From Deltaproteobacteria bacterium (GTDB lineage: Bacteria > Myxococcota_A > UBA9160 > SZUA-336), in NCBI GenBank assembly GCA_030665705.1, contig DAOUZG010000070.1:1-8206 (forward strand): 8,206 nt of DNA. The letters run 5' to 3'. The notes beneath the pieces were generated by a model that was not told where the DNA came from, did no database searches, and was given only the letters and a program-made list of their open reading frames with translations. The translations under genes were made by a program, and so were the position numbers. Positions 1 through 7,014 of the stretch are shown here, in pieces (within the stretch, counting starts at the first letter, position 1; every line of letters starts with the position of its first letter).

Positions 1-290
1 TGCTCGACATCCCGCTGCTTCTCGAGGGACGCAAGGCGGGTCGCGGCTCGGGCGCGGCCCTCCCCTTCGATGAGGTCGTCGTGGTCTACGCCGACGAGAA
101 GACGCAGGTCGAACGCATCATGGTGCGGGACGGCCTCTCGAACGACGATGCCCGCGCCCGCGTACGCGCCCAGATGCCCATCGACGAGAAGCGCGCCATG
201 GCTGACGTCGCGATCGACAACAGCGGCGCCTGGGAGGAGACCGAACGAGAGGTGCGCGAGCTGTACGCCCGCTGGACCCGTCAGCGCTAG
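1..290 (+). CDS. coaE: Dephospho-CoA kinase, C-terminal part (5' end outside window)
   Basis: This is the 3' end of a gene that starts before the window. The reading frame is open from base 3 and stops at TAG 288-290, giving 95 visible residues. CoaE phosphorylates the 3'-hydroxyl of the ribose in dephospho-CoA with ATP, the last step of coenzyme A synthesis, in the cytosol. The family signature is clear: a DIPLLLE segment at the start (the usual DxPLLfE), FDEVVVVYA, then QVERI..RDG, the AQMPIDEKRAMAD stretch and the closing IDNSG, all in the usual order of the CoaE lid and C-terminal region. The N-terminal P-loop would lie upstream and is not visible. One oddity is a Gly/Arg/Ala-rich stretch between the LLLE and FDEVV motifs (about bases 27-65), roughly seven residues longer than the usual spacing. 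The gene converges on trpA across a 207-base spacer. Identity is confident; symbol by motif only. Confidence 0.88.
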   Translation, partial: LDIPLLLEGRKAGRGSGAALPFDEVVVVYADEKTQVERIMVRDGLSNDDARARVRAQMPIDEKRAMADVAIDNSGAWEETEREVRELYARWTRQR

Positions 291-306
291 GAGAGTGACA
301 GCGGTC

Positions 307-350
307 GGTCCGGCCTTCCCAGGGAGGGGCGCCAACGAAGGCCGGTCGCA
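307..350. repeat. Intergenic direct repeat, copy A (44 nt)
   Basis: Copy A of a 44-nt direct repeat in the spacer between the 3' ends of coaE and trpA. It matches copy B (385-428) at 41 of 44 positions by manual alignment, with a shared block of 22 exact bases that includes CCCAGGGAGGGGCGCCAAC. The start-to-start period is 78 nt. Copy A also contains a perfect 9-bp inverted repeat, CCGGCCTTC (310-318) against GAAGGCCGG (337-345), around an 18-nt loop, so it could fold as a hairpin on either strand. No T-run follows on either side, so it is not a classical intrinsic terminator. It resembles dispersed REP-like intergenic elements; whether it recurs in the genome cannot be seen here. Confidence 0.8.
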
Positions 351-381
351 GTGGCGCCGTTCGGAACGCCCGTCGGTAGGG

Positions 382-494
382 GCCGGTCCGCACTTCCCAG
401 GGAGGGGCGCCAACGGAGGCCGGTCGCAACCAGACCCATGCGAAGTGACGGAGTTCGGAGGCCGGAGAGCCCCAACCGGGAAGTGCGGACCGGC
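382..494. repeat. 17-nt perfect inverted repeat next to the trpA stop
   Basis: Left arm GCCGGTCCGCACTTCCC (382-398) is the exact reverse complement of right arm GGGAAGTGCGGACCGGC (478-494), with 79 nt between them. The left arm overlaps copy B of the direct repeat, and the right arm ends three bases from the trpA stop codon (498-500). The right arm therefore looks like a partial, inverted third piece of the same repeat family. Transcribed from trpA, the arms could form a long-range stem that would mark or protect the operon's 3' end. That role is inference; no U-tract is present and the loop is long. Confidence 0.75.
385..428. repeat. Intergenic direct repeat, copy B (44 nt)
   Basis: Copy B of the 44-nt direct repeat. 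The three differences from copy A are two adjacent bases near the left end and one base in the GAAGG/GGAGG part. These differences break the 9-bp internal hairpin seen in copy A. Instead, the left end of copy B pairs with sequence beside trpA (see the inverted repeat at 382-494), so the two copies have different folding partners. No protein-coding signal was seen: short reading frames that cross the repeats run on into the neighbouring genes out of frame. Confidence 0.8.
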
Positions 495-497
495 TTC

Positions 498-1304
498 TTA
501 ACTGCGCGCGGCGCGAACAGCGCCGCTGAGCGCTGAGACGAAGTCCCTCACGCTCCGGAGCGCCTCTGCCCGCGATCCCGCATCCCCGATCCGCTGGACA
601 ACCGCACTGCCGACGATCACGCCATCCGAGATTCGGGCGATCTCCGCCGCCTGGTCGGGGGTCGAGATCCCGAAGCCGACCGCGACGGGAGCCGAGGCGA
701 CCCGCCGGACTCTCGCAACGAGCGCGGTGAGGTCCGAGGGGAGGTAATCGCGGGCACCGGTGACACCGGTCACGGACACGCAGTAGACGAAGCCGCGGCT
801 CCGGGTGGCAATGGCAACGATCCGCTCGGGTGTGCTCGTCGGCGCGACGAGGAGAATCCGATGCACCCCCTTGGCTTCGCATGCGCTCTGCAGGACCGTC
901 GCCTCCTCGTACGGTGCGTCCGCGACGATCAGTCCGTCGACTCCGACGGAGGCTGCGTCCTGGACGAACCGCTCCTCTCCGTAGGCGAGGAGGTTGTTCA
1001 GGTATCCCATCAAGGCGATCGGAACGTCCGTCTCGTTTCGGAGCTCCTGGCAGAGACCCAGAATCTGGACGAGCGCTGTGCTGTGGCGAAGAGCTCTTGT
1101 CGAGGCGGCCTGGATCGTTGGTCCCTCGGCAATCGGGTCGCTGTGCGGAACACCCAGCTCCACGATATCGGCCCCGGCCTCCGCGAGGACGGGGACGAGC
1201 TCGCGGGTGGTCTCGAGATCGGGATCTCCGGCGGTCACGAAGACGATCAGTGCCGCTCGTCCCTCCTCGCGCAGCTCCGAAAACGTGCGGTCGATCCGGT
1301 TCAC
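498..1304 (-). CDS. trpA: Tryptophan synthase alpha subunit
   Basis: The 268-residue protein has the usual TrpA length. It cleaves indole-3-glycerol phosphate to indole and glyceraldehyde 3-phosphate and passes indole to the beta subunit through the alpha2-beta2 channel. It is a single TIM barrel. VELGVP carries the catalytic Glu49; [11 protein letters not shown] follows at 55-65; the mobile loop reads SVTGVTGAR (177-185) with Thr182 at the loop-6 threonine position; GFGIS (210-214) and IVGSAVV (230-236) form the phosphate-binding end. Residue 60, the second catalytic acid (Asp in E. coli and Salmonella), is Glu (codon GAG at 1125-1127); a natural AEGP form also occurs in other bacteria. The start is GTG at 1302-1304, overlapping the trpF-trpB stop as GTGA, with a weak GGGGG Shine-Dalgarno-like stretch six bases upstream. 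The stop is TAA. It is the last gene of the operon. Confidence 0.97.
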   Translation of the reverse strand: MNRIDRTFSELREEGRAALIVFVTAGDPDLETTRELVPVLAEAGADIVELGVPHSDPIAEGPTIQAASTRALRHSTALVQILGLCQELRNETDVPIALMGYLNNLLAYGEERFVQDAASVGVDGLIVADAPYEEATVLQSACEAKGVHRILLVAPTSTPERIVAIATRSRGFVYCVSVTGVTGARDYLPSDLTALVARVRRVASAPVAVGFGISTPDQAAEIARISDGVIVGSAVVQRIGDAGSRAEALRSVRDFVSALSGAVRAARS

Positions 1305-3097
1305 AGCCGACCCCCGAGCAGGTCGCGTGCCTGCATCACGTCCTTGTCTCCGCGTCCCGAGAGACTCACGATGACGATCCGGTCGCGACCGAGGCTCGGC
1401 GACCGCTTGCGCAGCTCTGCGATCGCGTGGGCCGTCTCGAACGCCGGGCAGATCCCCTCCATCCGCGTCAGGTAGACAAACGCCTCGAGCGCCTCGTCAT
1501 CGGTGGCGGGAACGTACTCCGCCCGTCCGGTCTCCTTGTAGAAGGCGTGCTCCGGCCCGACACCCGGATAGTCGAGCCCAGCGGAGATCGAGTGAGCGGG
1601 GAAGATCTGACCTGCGTCGTCCTGCAGAATGCACGAGAAGCTCCCGTGCAAAACGCCGTGGGTTCCGGCTGAGAGCGACGCGCCGTGCGGGCCCGTCTCG
1701 ATTCCCTCTCCACCCGCCTCCACCCCGACCATCCGCACCTCCCGATCCTCGTAGAACGGATGAAACAGTCCGAGCGCGTTGCTGCCACCTCCGACGCAGG
1801 CCACGAGCAGGTCGGGAAGACGCCCCTCCGCCGCCAGGATCTGCTCACGCGCCTCCTGGCCGATCACCACCTGGAGGTCGCGCACCAGCATCGGATAGGG
1901 GTGCGGTCCCGCGGTCGACCCGATCACGTAGTAGGTCGTGCGGACGTGGGTCGCCCAATCGCGCAGCGCCTCGTTCATGGCGTCCTTGAGTGTCCGGGAG
2001 CCGGAGGAGACGGGGATCACGGTTGCACCGAGCAGCTCCATCCGAAAGACGTTGAGCGCCTGGCGCTCCATGTCCTCCTCGCCCATGTAGACCTCGCACT
2101 CGAGTCCGTACCGCGCACAGGCCGTCGCGGTGGCGACCCCGTGCTGCCCGGCGCCGGTCTCGGCGATGACCCGCCGTTTCCCCATTCGGCGCGCGATGAG
2201 AACCTGGCCGATGGCGTTGTTGATCTTGTGCGCTCCGGTATGTGCCAGGTCCTCTCGCTTGAGGTAGATGCGTGGTCCGAGGTCCTCGGAGATCCGCTCC
2301 GCAAAGTAGAGCGGCGTCGGACGTCCGGCGTAGCTGGCCAGTGTCTCGCGGAGCTCACGGGCGAACTCGGGATCCTCGCGCAAAACGCGATGCGCCTCGG
2401 TGAGCTCCTCGAGGGCCGGCATCAGGGTCTCCGGAACGGACCGTCCTCCGAAGCGCCCGAAGTAGCCTCGCGGGTCGGGCTGTTCCCCCGCGCCCTCCGC
2501 CTCGTGGGCGGCGCGGACAAACGCTCGCACGCGCTCCGGGTCCTTGCGCCCGGGTTCTTGCTCGAGCGAGGAGGAGGCATCCACACCGTGGGGCCGCGCG
2601 GCACGCACCGCCTCGGCCACGTTTTCCGGACCCAGCCCCCCGGCGATCCAGACCCGCCGTCCGCACGAGACGAGAGCCCGCGCCCGCTCGAACGGCCAGG
2701 GTGTGCCGCTTCCTCCACCCGACGGAGAGTCGACGAGGAGATCGCAGCCGCGGTAGCGCTCGGCGCGCTCAAGGAGCTCGGCGTCACCCGGAAGCGCCTT
2801 GAGCACCGCGTAAGGAAGCGCCTCGACGAACTCGGGAGGCTCCTCCCCGTGGAGCTGCACGACGTCGAGTCCGACCTCCTCCACGGCTCGTCGGATCTCG
2901 TCCTCAGAAGCATTGCGGAAGACACCGACCCGAACGACCCGGCCCATGACGGTTCGGCTGATCTTGCGCGCCGCGTCGGTCTGCACAAAGCGGGGCGTGC
3001 CGGCGACGAAGTTGATCCCTATCGCGTCCGCCCCCGCCTCCAGCGCGGTCCGCGCGTCGTCTACGCTCGTGATCCCGCAGATCTTGACGAAGGTCAT
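1301..3097 (-). CDS. trpF-trpB: Fused phosphoribosylanthranilate isomerase / tryptophan synthase beta
   Basis: One uninterrupted 598-residue frame joins two enzymes. Residues 1-200 are TrpF, which isomerises N-(5-phosphoribosyl)anthranilate to CdRP. KICGIT holds catalytic Cys7, LLVDS holds catalytic Asp123, GVF and QLHGEEP lie between, and AGGLGPENV (152-160) and GVDASSSLE (171-179) form the phosphate site. After a short linker (about 200-208), residues 209-598 are TrpB, which condenses indole with serine. [16 protein letters not shown] is the normal TrpB beginning; [13 protein letters not shown] carries PLP lysine Lys291; AETGAGQHG has catalytic Glu313; GGGSNA (436-441) binds PLP phosphate; [16 protein letters not shown] and SLSGRGDKD close the domain. 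No stop and no usable start lies near the junction: the first ATG codon (residue 226) is already inside the conserved TrpB N-terminus. Start is ATG 3095-3097 in an ATGA overlap with trpC, preceded by GGGAGG. The stop overlaps the trpA start. Confidence 0.96.
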   Translation of the reverse strand: MTFVKICGITSVDDARTALEAGADAIGINFVAGTPRFVQTDAARKISRTVMGRVVRVGVFRNASEDEIRRAVEEVGLDVVQLHGEEPPEFVEALPYAVLKALPGDAELLERAERYRGCDLLVDSPSGGGSGTPWPFERARALVSCGRRVWIAGGLGPENVAEAVRAARPHGVDASSSLEQEPGRKDPERVRAFVRAAHEAEGAGEQPDPRGYFGRFGGRSVPETLMPALEELTEAHRVLREDPEFARELRETLASYAGRPTPLYFAERISEDLGPRIYLKREDLAHTGAHKINNAIGQVLIARRMGKRRVIAETGAGQHGVATATACARYGLECEVYMGEEDMERQALNVFRMELLGATVIPVSSGSRTLKDAMNEALRDWATHVRTTYYVIGSTAGPHPYPMLVRDLQVVIGQEAREQILAAEGRLPDLLVACVGGGSNALGLFHPFYEDREVRMVGVEAGGEGIETGPHGASLSAGTHGVLHGSFSCILQDDAGQIFPAHSISAGLDYPGVGPEHAFYKETGRAEYVPATDDEALEAFVYLTRMEGICPAFETAHAIAELRKRSPSLGRDRIVIVSLSGRGDKDVMQARDLLGGRL

Positions 3098-3873
3098 GCC
3101 GCCTCCCGAAGCTTGCGGAGCGCCTCGCCGGGGTCGGGTGCCCGGAGGAGCGCTTCGCCCACCAGAAACGCGTGCACACCGGCGGCCTCGAGACTACGCA
3201 CGGTGGCGGCCTCCTCGATCCCGCTCTCGCTCACGATGGTACGCCCGCCGGTGTAGGCTAGGAGCTGGCGCGTGACCTCGATGTCCGTTCGAAAAGTCCG
3301 GAGGTCGCGGTTGTTGATTCCGACGATCCCGGCGCCCGCCCCGAGGGCCCGTTCGAGCTCGGCACGCGAGTGGACCTCGACAAGCGCCTCCATCCCCTGC
3401 TCGCGGGCAACCGCAAGGAGTTCCCGAAGCCGCGCCTCCTCCAGCGCGGCCACGATGAGGAGCACCGCGTCCGCCCCCGCCGCGCGAGCCTCCAGAACTT
3501 GCAGCGGATCGATCACGAAGTCCTTTCGGAGAACCGGGAGACACACGGCCGTGCGGGCCGCCTCGAGGTCGGCGAGGCTCCCTTGGAAAAACGGTCCATC
3601 GGTGAGGACGGAGAGCGCCGCCGCCCCTGCGGCGGCGTAGCTCGCCGCGAGAGCGGCCGGATCGAGGTTCGCGCGAATCGCGCCCTTCGAGGGGGATGCT
3701 CGCTTCACCTCGGCGATCACGCGGGGCGTCGGCCCGCTGCAGAGGGGCTTCCCGAACTCGCGGGGCGCCGGCGCCACCCGCGCGTCGGCCAGAAGGGAGG
3801 CCTCCCCCCGCTCGCGCCGCAGCGCTTCGACCTCCTCGCGCTTCACCGCGAGGATCTCGTCGAGGATACTCAC
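3094..3873 (-). CDS. trpC: Indole-3-glycerol phosphate synthase
   Basis: This stand-alone TrpC (259 residues from the chosen start) closes the indole ring of CdRP with loss of CO2 and water, giving indole-3-glycerol phosphate. It is a TIM barrel. Visible motifs, numbered from the GTG start, are [14 protein letters not shown] at the N-terminus, [12 protein letters not shown] (53-64) with Glu55 and Lys57, [10 protein letters not shown] (114-123) with the catalytic Lys117, EVHS with Glu166, GINNRDL (185-191), and SESGI (215-219) for phosphate binding. I chose GTG at 3871-3873 over the GTG at 3901-3903. It gives the standard N-terminus, makes a GTGA overlap with the trpD stop like the other junctions, and has GGGGGAG eight bases upstream. 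The longer form would add ten residues of no family similarity. Its substrate comes from the TrpF half of the next gene rather than from a TrpCF fusion. Confidence 0.96.
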   Translation of the reverse strand: MSILDEILAVKREEVEALRRERGEASLLADARVAPAPREFGKPLCSGPTPRVIAEVKRASPSKGAIRANLDPAALAASYAAAGAAALSVLTDGPFFQGSLADLEAARTAVCLPVLRKDFVIDPLQVLEARAAGADAVLLIVAALEEARLRELLAVAREQGMEALVEVHSRAELERALGAGAGIVGINNRDLRTFRTDIEVTRQLLAYTGGRTIVSESGIEEAATVRSLEAAGVHAFLVGEALLRAPDPGEALRKLREAA

Positions 3874-4886
3874 CCTCCCATCTCCCCCGTAAACGCGACC
3901 CACCGATCGAGGAGCGCCTGTGCGCGTCCCGAGTCGAGCGCTTCACTCGCACGTCCCACGCCGCTGTCGAGATTCGGGGCCGCCCCGGCCACCACGAGCC
4001 CGGCGGCCGCGTTCACAACGACGGCGTCGCGCGGAGCTCCCCGCTCGCCACGAAGCACCGCGCGCAGCATTTCGGCATTGCGCTCCGCATCCCCGCCCAC
4101 GAGATCCTCGAGGCGCCCCTGGGAGACGAAGCGACCGGGCTCGATCAGAAGCCGCTCCCTTCGGGAACCGTCGTAGGTCCAGACGTGGGTGGGAGCGCAG
4201 GGAGAAATCTCGTCCAGGCCGTCCTCCCCGTGTACCACCCAGGCCCGCTCGGCTCCCAGCCGTGTCAGAGCCTCGAGCATCAGCTCGGCGTCGGAGGCGT
4301 CGGCCACCCCTACGACCTGACGTCGCACGCGCATCGGGTTCGAGAGGGGTCCGAGCCGGTTGAAGATTGTCGGAACGCCGAGGGCAGCGCGGATCGGCGC
4401 GACGCGCGCCATTGCTGGATGGCAGGTCCGCGCGAAGAGGAACCCGATTCCGACCTCGTAGACACTCCGTGCCGCCAGCTCCGGTGGGAGGTCGATGCGT
4501 AAGCCCAGCGCCTCCAGCACATCTGCAGCGCCGCAGCGACTCGAGGCGGCGCGATTCCCGTGCTTTGCCACGGGCACGCCACAGGCCGCGACAACGAGTG
4601 CGCTGCCCGTGGAGATGTTGAAGGTTCCGCTCCCATCCCCACCGGTTCCGCAGGTGTCCACGGCTCCAGCGGGCGCCTCGGGAACGGCCGCTGCGAGCTC
4701 GAGCATCGCCTCTGCAGCACCGACGATCTCATCGACGGTCTCCCCGCGCGTACGGAGCGCGGCGAGAAGGGCCGCCACCTGAAGCTCGGAGGCCTCGCCC
4801 TCCACCATCGCGCGCAGAAGCTCCCTCGACTCCGCGCTCGAGAGGCGCTCTCCCTCGATCACACGCCGAAGCGCCCGCGCGATCAT
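3870..4886 (-). CDS. trpD: Anthranilate phosphoribosyltransferase
   Basis: The 338-residue protein is of normal TrpD length. It transfers phosphoribose from PRPP to anthranilate, the second committed step. An all-helical N-terminal domain comes first ([23 protein letters not shown] at about 28-50, listed here only as a landmark). The PRPP/anthranilate site follows: [17 protein letters not shown] (77-93), the KHGNR loop (108-112), HPAM (156-159), [10 protein letters not shown] (175-184), and [11 protein letters not shown] (218-228) with the acidic pair that holds Mg-PRPP. TrpG is a separate gene here, not fused to it as in E. coli. Start is ATG 4884-4886, sharing ATGA with the trpG stop, with GAGGGAG nine bases upstream. 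The end overlaps trpC by GTGA. Confidence 0.97.
   Translation of the reverse strand: MIARALRRVIEGERLSSAESRELLRAMVEGEASELQVAALLAALRTRGETVDEIVGAAEAMLELAAAVPEAPAGAVDTCGTGGDGSGTFNISTGSALVVAACGVPVAKHGNRAASSRCGAADVLEALGLRIDLPPELAARSVYEVGIGFLFARTCHPAMARVAPIRAALGVPTIFNRLGPLSNPMRVRRQVVGVADASDAELMLEALTRLGAERAWVVHGEDGLDEISPCAPTHVWTYDGSRRERLLIEPGRFVSQGRLEDLVGGDAERNAEMLRAVLRGERGAPRDAVVVNAAAGLVVAGAAPNLDSGVGRASEALDSGRAQALLDRWVAFTGEMGG
3882..3888 (-). promoter_or_regulatory. Ribosome binding site of trpC
   Basis: On the minus strand GGGGGAG lies inside the last codons of trpD, eight bases before GTG 3871-3873. It supports this start over the upstream GTG at 3901-3903. Confidence 0.6.
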
Positions 4887-5473
4887 GCCGCCTGGCTCCC
4901 TCGCTCGGCGTCCTCCAGAAAGTTACGCAGGAAGGTCTTCCCATCGGCGGTGAGAATCGACTCCGGATGAAACTGCACACCGACCACGAGAAGCTCCCGG
5001 TGGCGGAGTCCCATGATCTCCCCGTCCTCGGTCCACGCGGTGACCTCGAGCTCGGGCGGCAGGGAGGAGCGTGCCACTGCGAGCGAGTGGTATCGGGTCG
5101 CCTCGAAGGGGTTCGGAAGCCCTCGAAAGACGCCGCGGCCGTCGTGATGGACCATCGAGGTCTTGCCGTGCATCAACGTACGCGCCGAGACGATCTGGCC
5201 GCCGAACGCGGCCGCAACCGACTGGTGGCCGAGGCAGACCCCGAGAATGGGGAGTCTCGGGGCGTAGCGCCGCACCGTCTCCACGCTGATCCCGGCCTCG
5301 CGGGGCGTACACGGTCCAGGCGAGATGATGAGGGCCTCGGCACCGCGGCGACCCACCTCCTCGACCGGAATGACGTCGTTGCGGACGACGTCGCACTCTG
5401 CTCCGAGCTCGCCCAGGTACTGCACGAGGTTGAAGGTGAACGAGTCGTAGTTATCGATGACGAGGAGCCTCAC
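4883..5473 (-). CDS. trpG: Anthranilate synthase component II (glutamine amidotransferase)
   Basis: The 196-residue class I glutamine amidotransferase releases ammonia from glutamine and feeds it to TrpE. The protein opens with [26 protein letters not shown] (51-57) is the oxyanion-side loop, GVCLGHQ (78-84) carries the nucleophile Cys80, and VQFHPES (166-172) carries His169 and Glu171, so the catalytic triad is complete. The [15 protein letters not shown] segment (102-116) is typical of the TrpG/PabA group. The same subunit could also serve PabB in folate synthesis, as in some bacteria; no pabB is visible here. I chose GTG 5471-5473 because it lies directly before the conserved N-terminus, makes a GTGA overlap with the trpE stop, and has GGGAG (5481-5485) seven bases upstream. 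The open frame continues further upstream, but that part only shadows trpE. Confidence 0.96.
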   Translation of the reverse strand: MRLLVIDNYDSFTFNLVQYLGELGAECDVVRNDVIPVEEVGRRGAEALIISPGPCTPREAGISVETVRRYAPRLPILGVCLGHQSVAAAFGGQIVSARTLMHGKTSMVHHDGRGVFRGLPNPFEATRYHSLAVARSSLPPELEVTAWTEDGEIMGLRHRELLVVGVQFHPESILTADGKTFLRNFLEDAERGSQAA

Positions 5474-6966
5474 CCTTCGTCTCCCTGCTCCGCGCGCTCG
5501 ATCGCAACGCGCAGCGCCTGCGCCTTGTGCAGCGTCTCGCGGTACTCCGTCTCGGGATCGGAGTCCGCGACGACGCCCCCTCCGGCCTGGAGGTGGATCT
5601 CCCCGTCCTTGATGACGACCGTGCGGATTGCGATACACACGTCCATGTTCCCGCGGTAGTCGATGTAGCCGACCGAGCCCCCGTAGACTCCGCGCCGCAC
5701 CGGCTCGAGCTCCTCGATGATCTCCATGGCGCGCACCTTGGGTGCCCCGGTCAGGGTTCCGGCCGGGAAGGTGGCTCGTAGGAGATCGATCGCGTCGAGG
5801 CCGGGGCGGAGCCGCCCGCGCACGTTCGAGACGATGTGCATCACGTGTGAGTAGCGCTCGATCACCTGAAACTCGTCGACCCGCACGGAGCCGATCTCGG
5901 CCACGCGCCCCACGTCGTTTCGACCGAGGTCGACGAGCATCACGTGCTCCGCGAGCTCCTTCGGATCCGAGAGCAGGTCGCGCTCACGCTCCCGATCTTC
6001 CTCCTCGGTCTCCCCCCGAGGACGCGTGCCTGCAATCGGCCGGAGCGTGATCTCGCGCCCGTCCAGCCGCACCAGGATTTCGGGGGAAGAGCCGAGTACG
6101 ATGTGATCGTCGCACCGCACGAAGAAGAGATAGGGGGACGGGTTCGTCGCGCGCAGCCACCGGTAGATCGAGAACGGGTCGGTCCGAAGCTGAAGCGTGA
6201 AGCGCTGGGAAGGAACGACCTGGAAGATGTCCCCCGCCTGGATGTACTCCTTCGCACGCTTTACGACCTCGTGGTAGCGCTCCCGCGTAAAGGTCGAGCG
6301 GACCTCGGGCGGCTCGGGGGATCTCACCGGCGGTGGGAGAGGCGGCAGCGGCTGGGCGAGGCGCTCCAGTACGGCGTCGATTCGCGCGAGCGCCTCGTCG
6401 TAGAGCGCATCGGCGCGGTCGGGGTCGGGGTTGGGGGGTGCGTAGAGGACGCTCAGCCTCTGGCGCTTGCGGTCGTGCACGAGCACAACCTCGGGGAAGC
6501 TGAAGAAGCAGGTCGGGACCCCGAGGTCGTCGGGGTTCTCGGACGGCAGCCGCTCGACGCACCGCACCCAGTCGTAGCTCAGGTATCCGACCGCGCCGCC
6601 AGCGAACCGGGGTAGGTCCTGCGGCTCGAGGGGCGCGAGCTCTTCGAGAAGTGGGCGCAGGAACCGCAGCGGATCACCCGCCGGCCCCTCGGGGAGCGCG
6701 TGGCGCTCCACCTCCTCACCGCGCCGGACCTCCACGAATCCGTCGCGGGCCAGGAGGGTGGCGCGGCTCCCCACCCCGATGAAGCTGTACCGGCCCCAGC
6801 GCTCTCCCCCTTCCACGGACTCGAACAGGAACGCAGTCCGTCCGTCGTCCAGCTTCCGGAAGATCGCGAGGGGGGGATCGAGGTCGGCTAGGACTTCGCG
6901 GGTGACCAGGACCGCGCGTCCGCGGTGCGCAAGCGCCCGAAAGGTATCGCGGTCGGGGCGGACCAT
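5470..6966 (-). CDS. trpE: Anthranilate synthase component I
   Basis: The 498-residue chorismate-using enzyme makes anthranilate with ammonia from TrpG, the first committed step. The N-terminal regulatory half has [23 protein letters not shown] sequence at 46-64; the LFES form matches the LLES tryptophan-binding motif, so feedback inhibition by tryptophan is expected. [12 protein letters not shown] (121-132) follows, then a proline-rich variable linker (204-224). The catalytic half has [32 protein letters not shown] (310-318), [11 protein letters not shown] (341-351), [11 protein letters not shown] (400-410), GGSVGYID and [15 protein letters not shown] (461-475) with the Mg-binding acids. I chose ATG 6964-6966 because GAGGT sits seven bases upstream. 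A GTG 33 bases further up (6997-6999) is in frame but has no comparable ribosome binding site. The end overlaps trpG. PabB is a weaker alternative, excluded by length, motif and operon. Confidence 0.97.
   Translation of the reverse strand: MVRPDRDTFRALAHRGRAVLVTREVLADLDPPLAIFRKLDDGRTAFLFESVEGGERWGRYSFIGVGSRATLLARDGFVEVRRGEEVERHALPEGPAGDPLRFLRPLLEELAPLEPQDLPRFAGGAVGYLSYDWVRCVERLPSENPDDLGVPTCFFSFPEVVLVHDRKRQRLSVLYAPPNPDPDRADALYDEALARIDAVLERLAQPLPPLPPPVRSPEPPEVRSTFTRERYHEVVKRAKEYIQAGDIFQVVPSQRFTLQLRTDPFSIYRWLRATNPSPYLFFVRCDDHIVLGSSPEILVRLDGREITLRPIAGTRPRGETEEEDRERERDLLSDPKELAEHVMLVDLGRNDVGRVAEIGSVRVDEFQVIERYSHVMHIVSNVRGRLRPGLDAIDLLRATFPAGTLTGAPKVRAMEIIEELEPVRRGVYGGSVGYIDYRGNMDVCIAIRTVVIKDGEIHLQAGGGVVADSDPETEYRETLHKAQALRVAIERAEQGDEG
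5481..5485 (-). promoter_or_regulatory. Ribosome binding site of trpG
   Basis: On the minus strand GGGAG within the last codons of trpE lies seven bases before GTG 5471-5473. It supports initiation at the overlapping GTGA rather than at a start further upstream in the open frame. Confidence 0.6.
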
Positions 6967-7014
6967 GGTGCAGACCTCATGAGGCCGGCAGAGTCCCACA
7001 CAGCAGGTCGGCCG
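6967..7014 (-). other. 48-base lptD-trpE gap, no leader or attenuator seen
   Basis: The gap holds only the trpE ribosome binding site. No run of Trp codons, T-box, TRAP-type triplets or terminator/antiterminator pair is present. An imperfect 7-nt inverted repeat (GGCCGAC ... GCCGGCC) lies just upstream of the Shine-Dalgarno and could fold, but it is weak. A TTGACG at 7013-7018 overlaps the lptD stop and lacks a convincing -10. The trp operon may therefore be read through from lptD or from a promoter inside it. Confidence 0.5.
6974..6978 (-). promoter_or_regulatory. Ribosome binding site of trpE
   Basis: On the minus strand GAGGT ends seven bases before ATG 6964-6966. It decides the trpE start: the in-frame GTG at 6997-6999 lies upstream of it and has no such site. 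It is the only non-overlapping start in the operon, so it probably sets the initiation rate for the whole coupled chain. Confidence 0.75.

Noticed and set aside
310..345. Intrinsic terminator for coaE or trpA at the 9-bp hairpin
   Set aside because: No T-run follows the stem on either strand and the loop is 18 nt, so it does not meet the usual criteria, although an RNA-stability role remains possible.
358..368. Short palindrome CGTTCGGAACG between the direct repeats as an operator
   Set aside because: It lies between two 3' ends with no promoter nearby, and an 11-base odd palindrome is not significant in this G+C-rich sequence.
70..501. Plus-strand frame whose protein contains a repeated FPGRGAN peptide
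   Set aside because: The repeated peptide is only a translation of the 78-nt DNA repeat period (26 codons); the frame overlaps coaE out of phase and has no start or RBS support.
118..882. 254-codon minus-strand frame spanning coaE, the spacer and trpA
   Set aside because: It runs antisense through coaE and out of frame through trpA; composition is Arg-rich and no domain is seen, so it is a shadow frame.
1685..3256. 523-codon open frame on the plus strand, antisense to trpF-trpB
   Set aside because: It lies opposite a strongly conserved gene, has low-complexity Arg/Pro/Gly-rich composition and no recognisable domain; long antisense frames are expected at this G+C content.
3871..3903. Longer trpC with GTG start at 3901-3903
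   Set aside because: The ten additional residues have no family similarity, and the downstream GTG gives the standard N-terminus, a GTGA overlap and a better-placed Shine-Dalgarno.
6964..6999. Longer trpE with GTG start at 6997-6999
   Set aside because: The ATG at 6964-6966 has GAGGT seven bases upstream; the extra eleven residues would contain this ribosome binding site and match nothing in the family.
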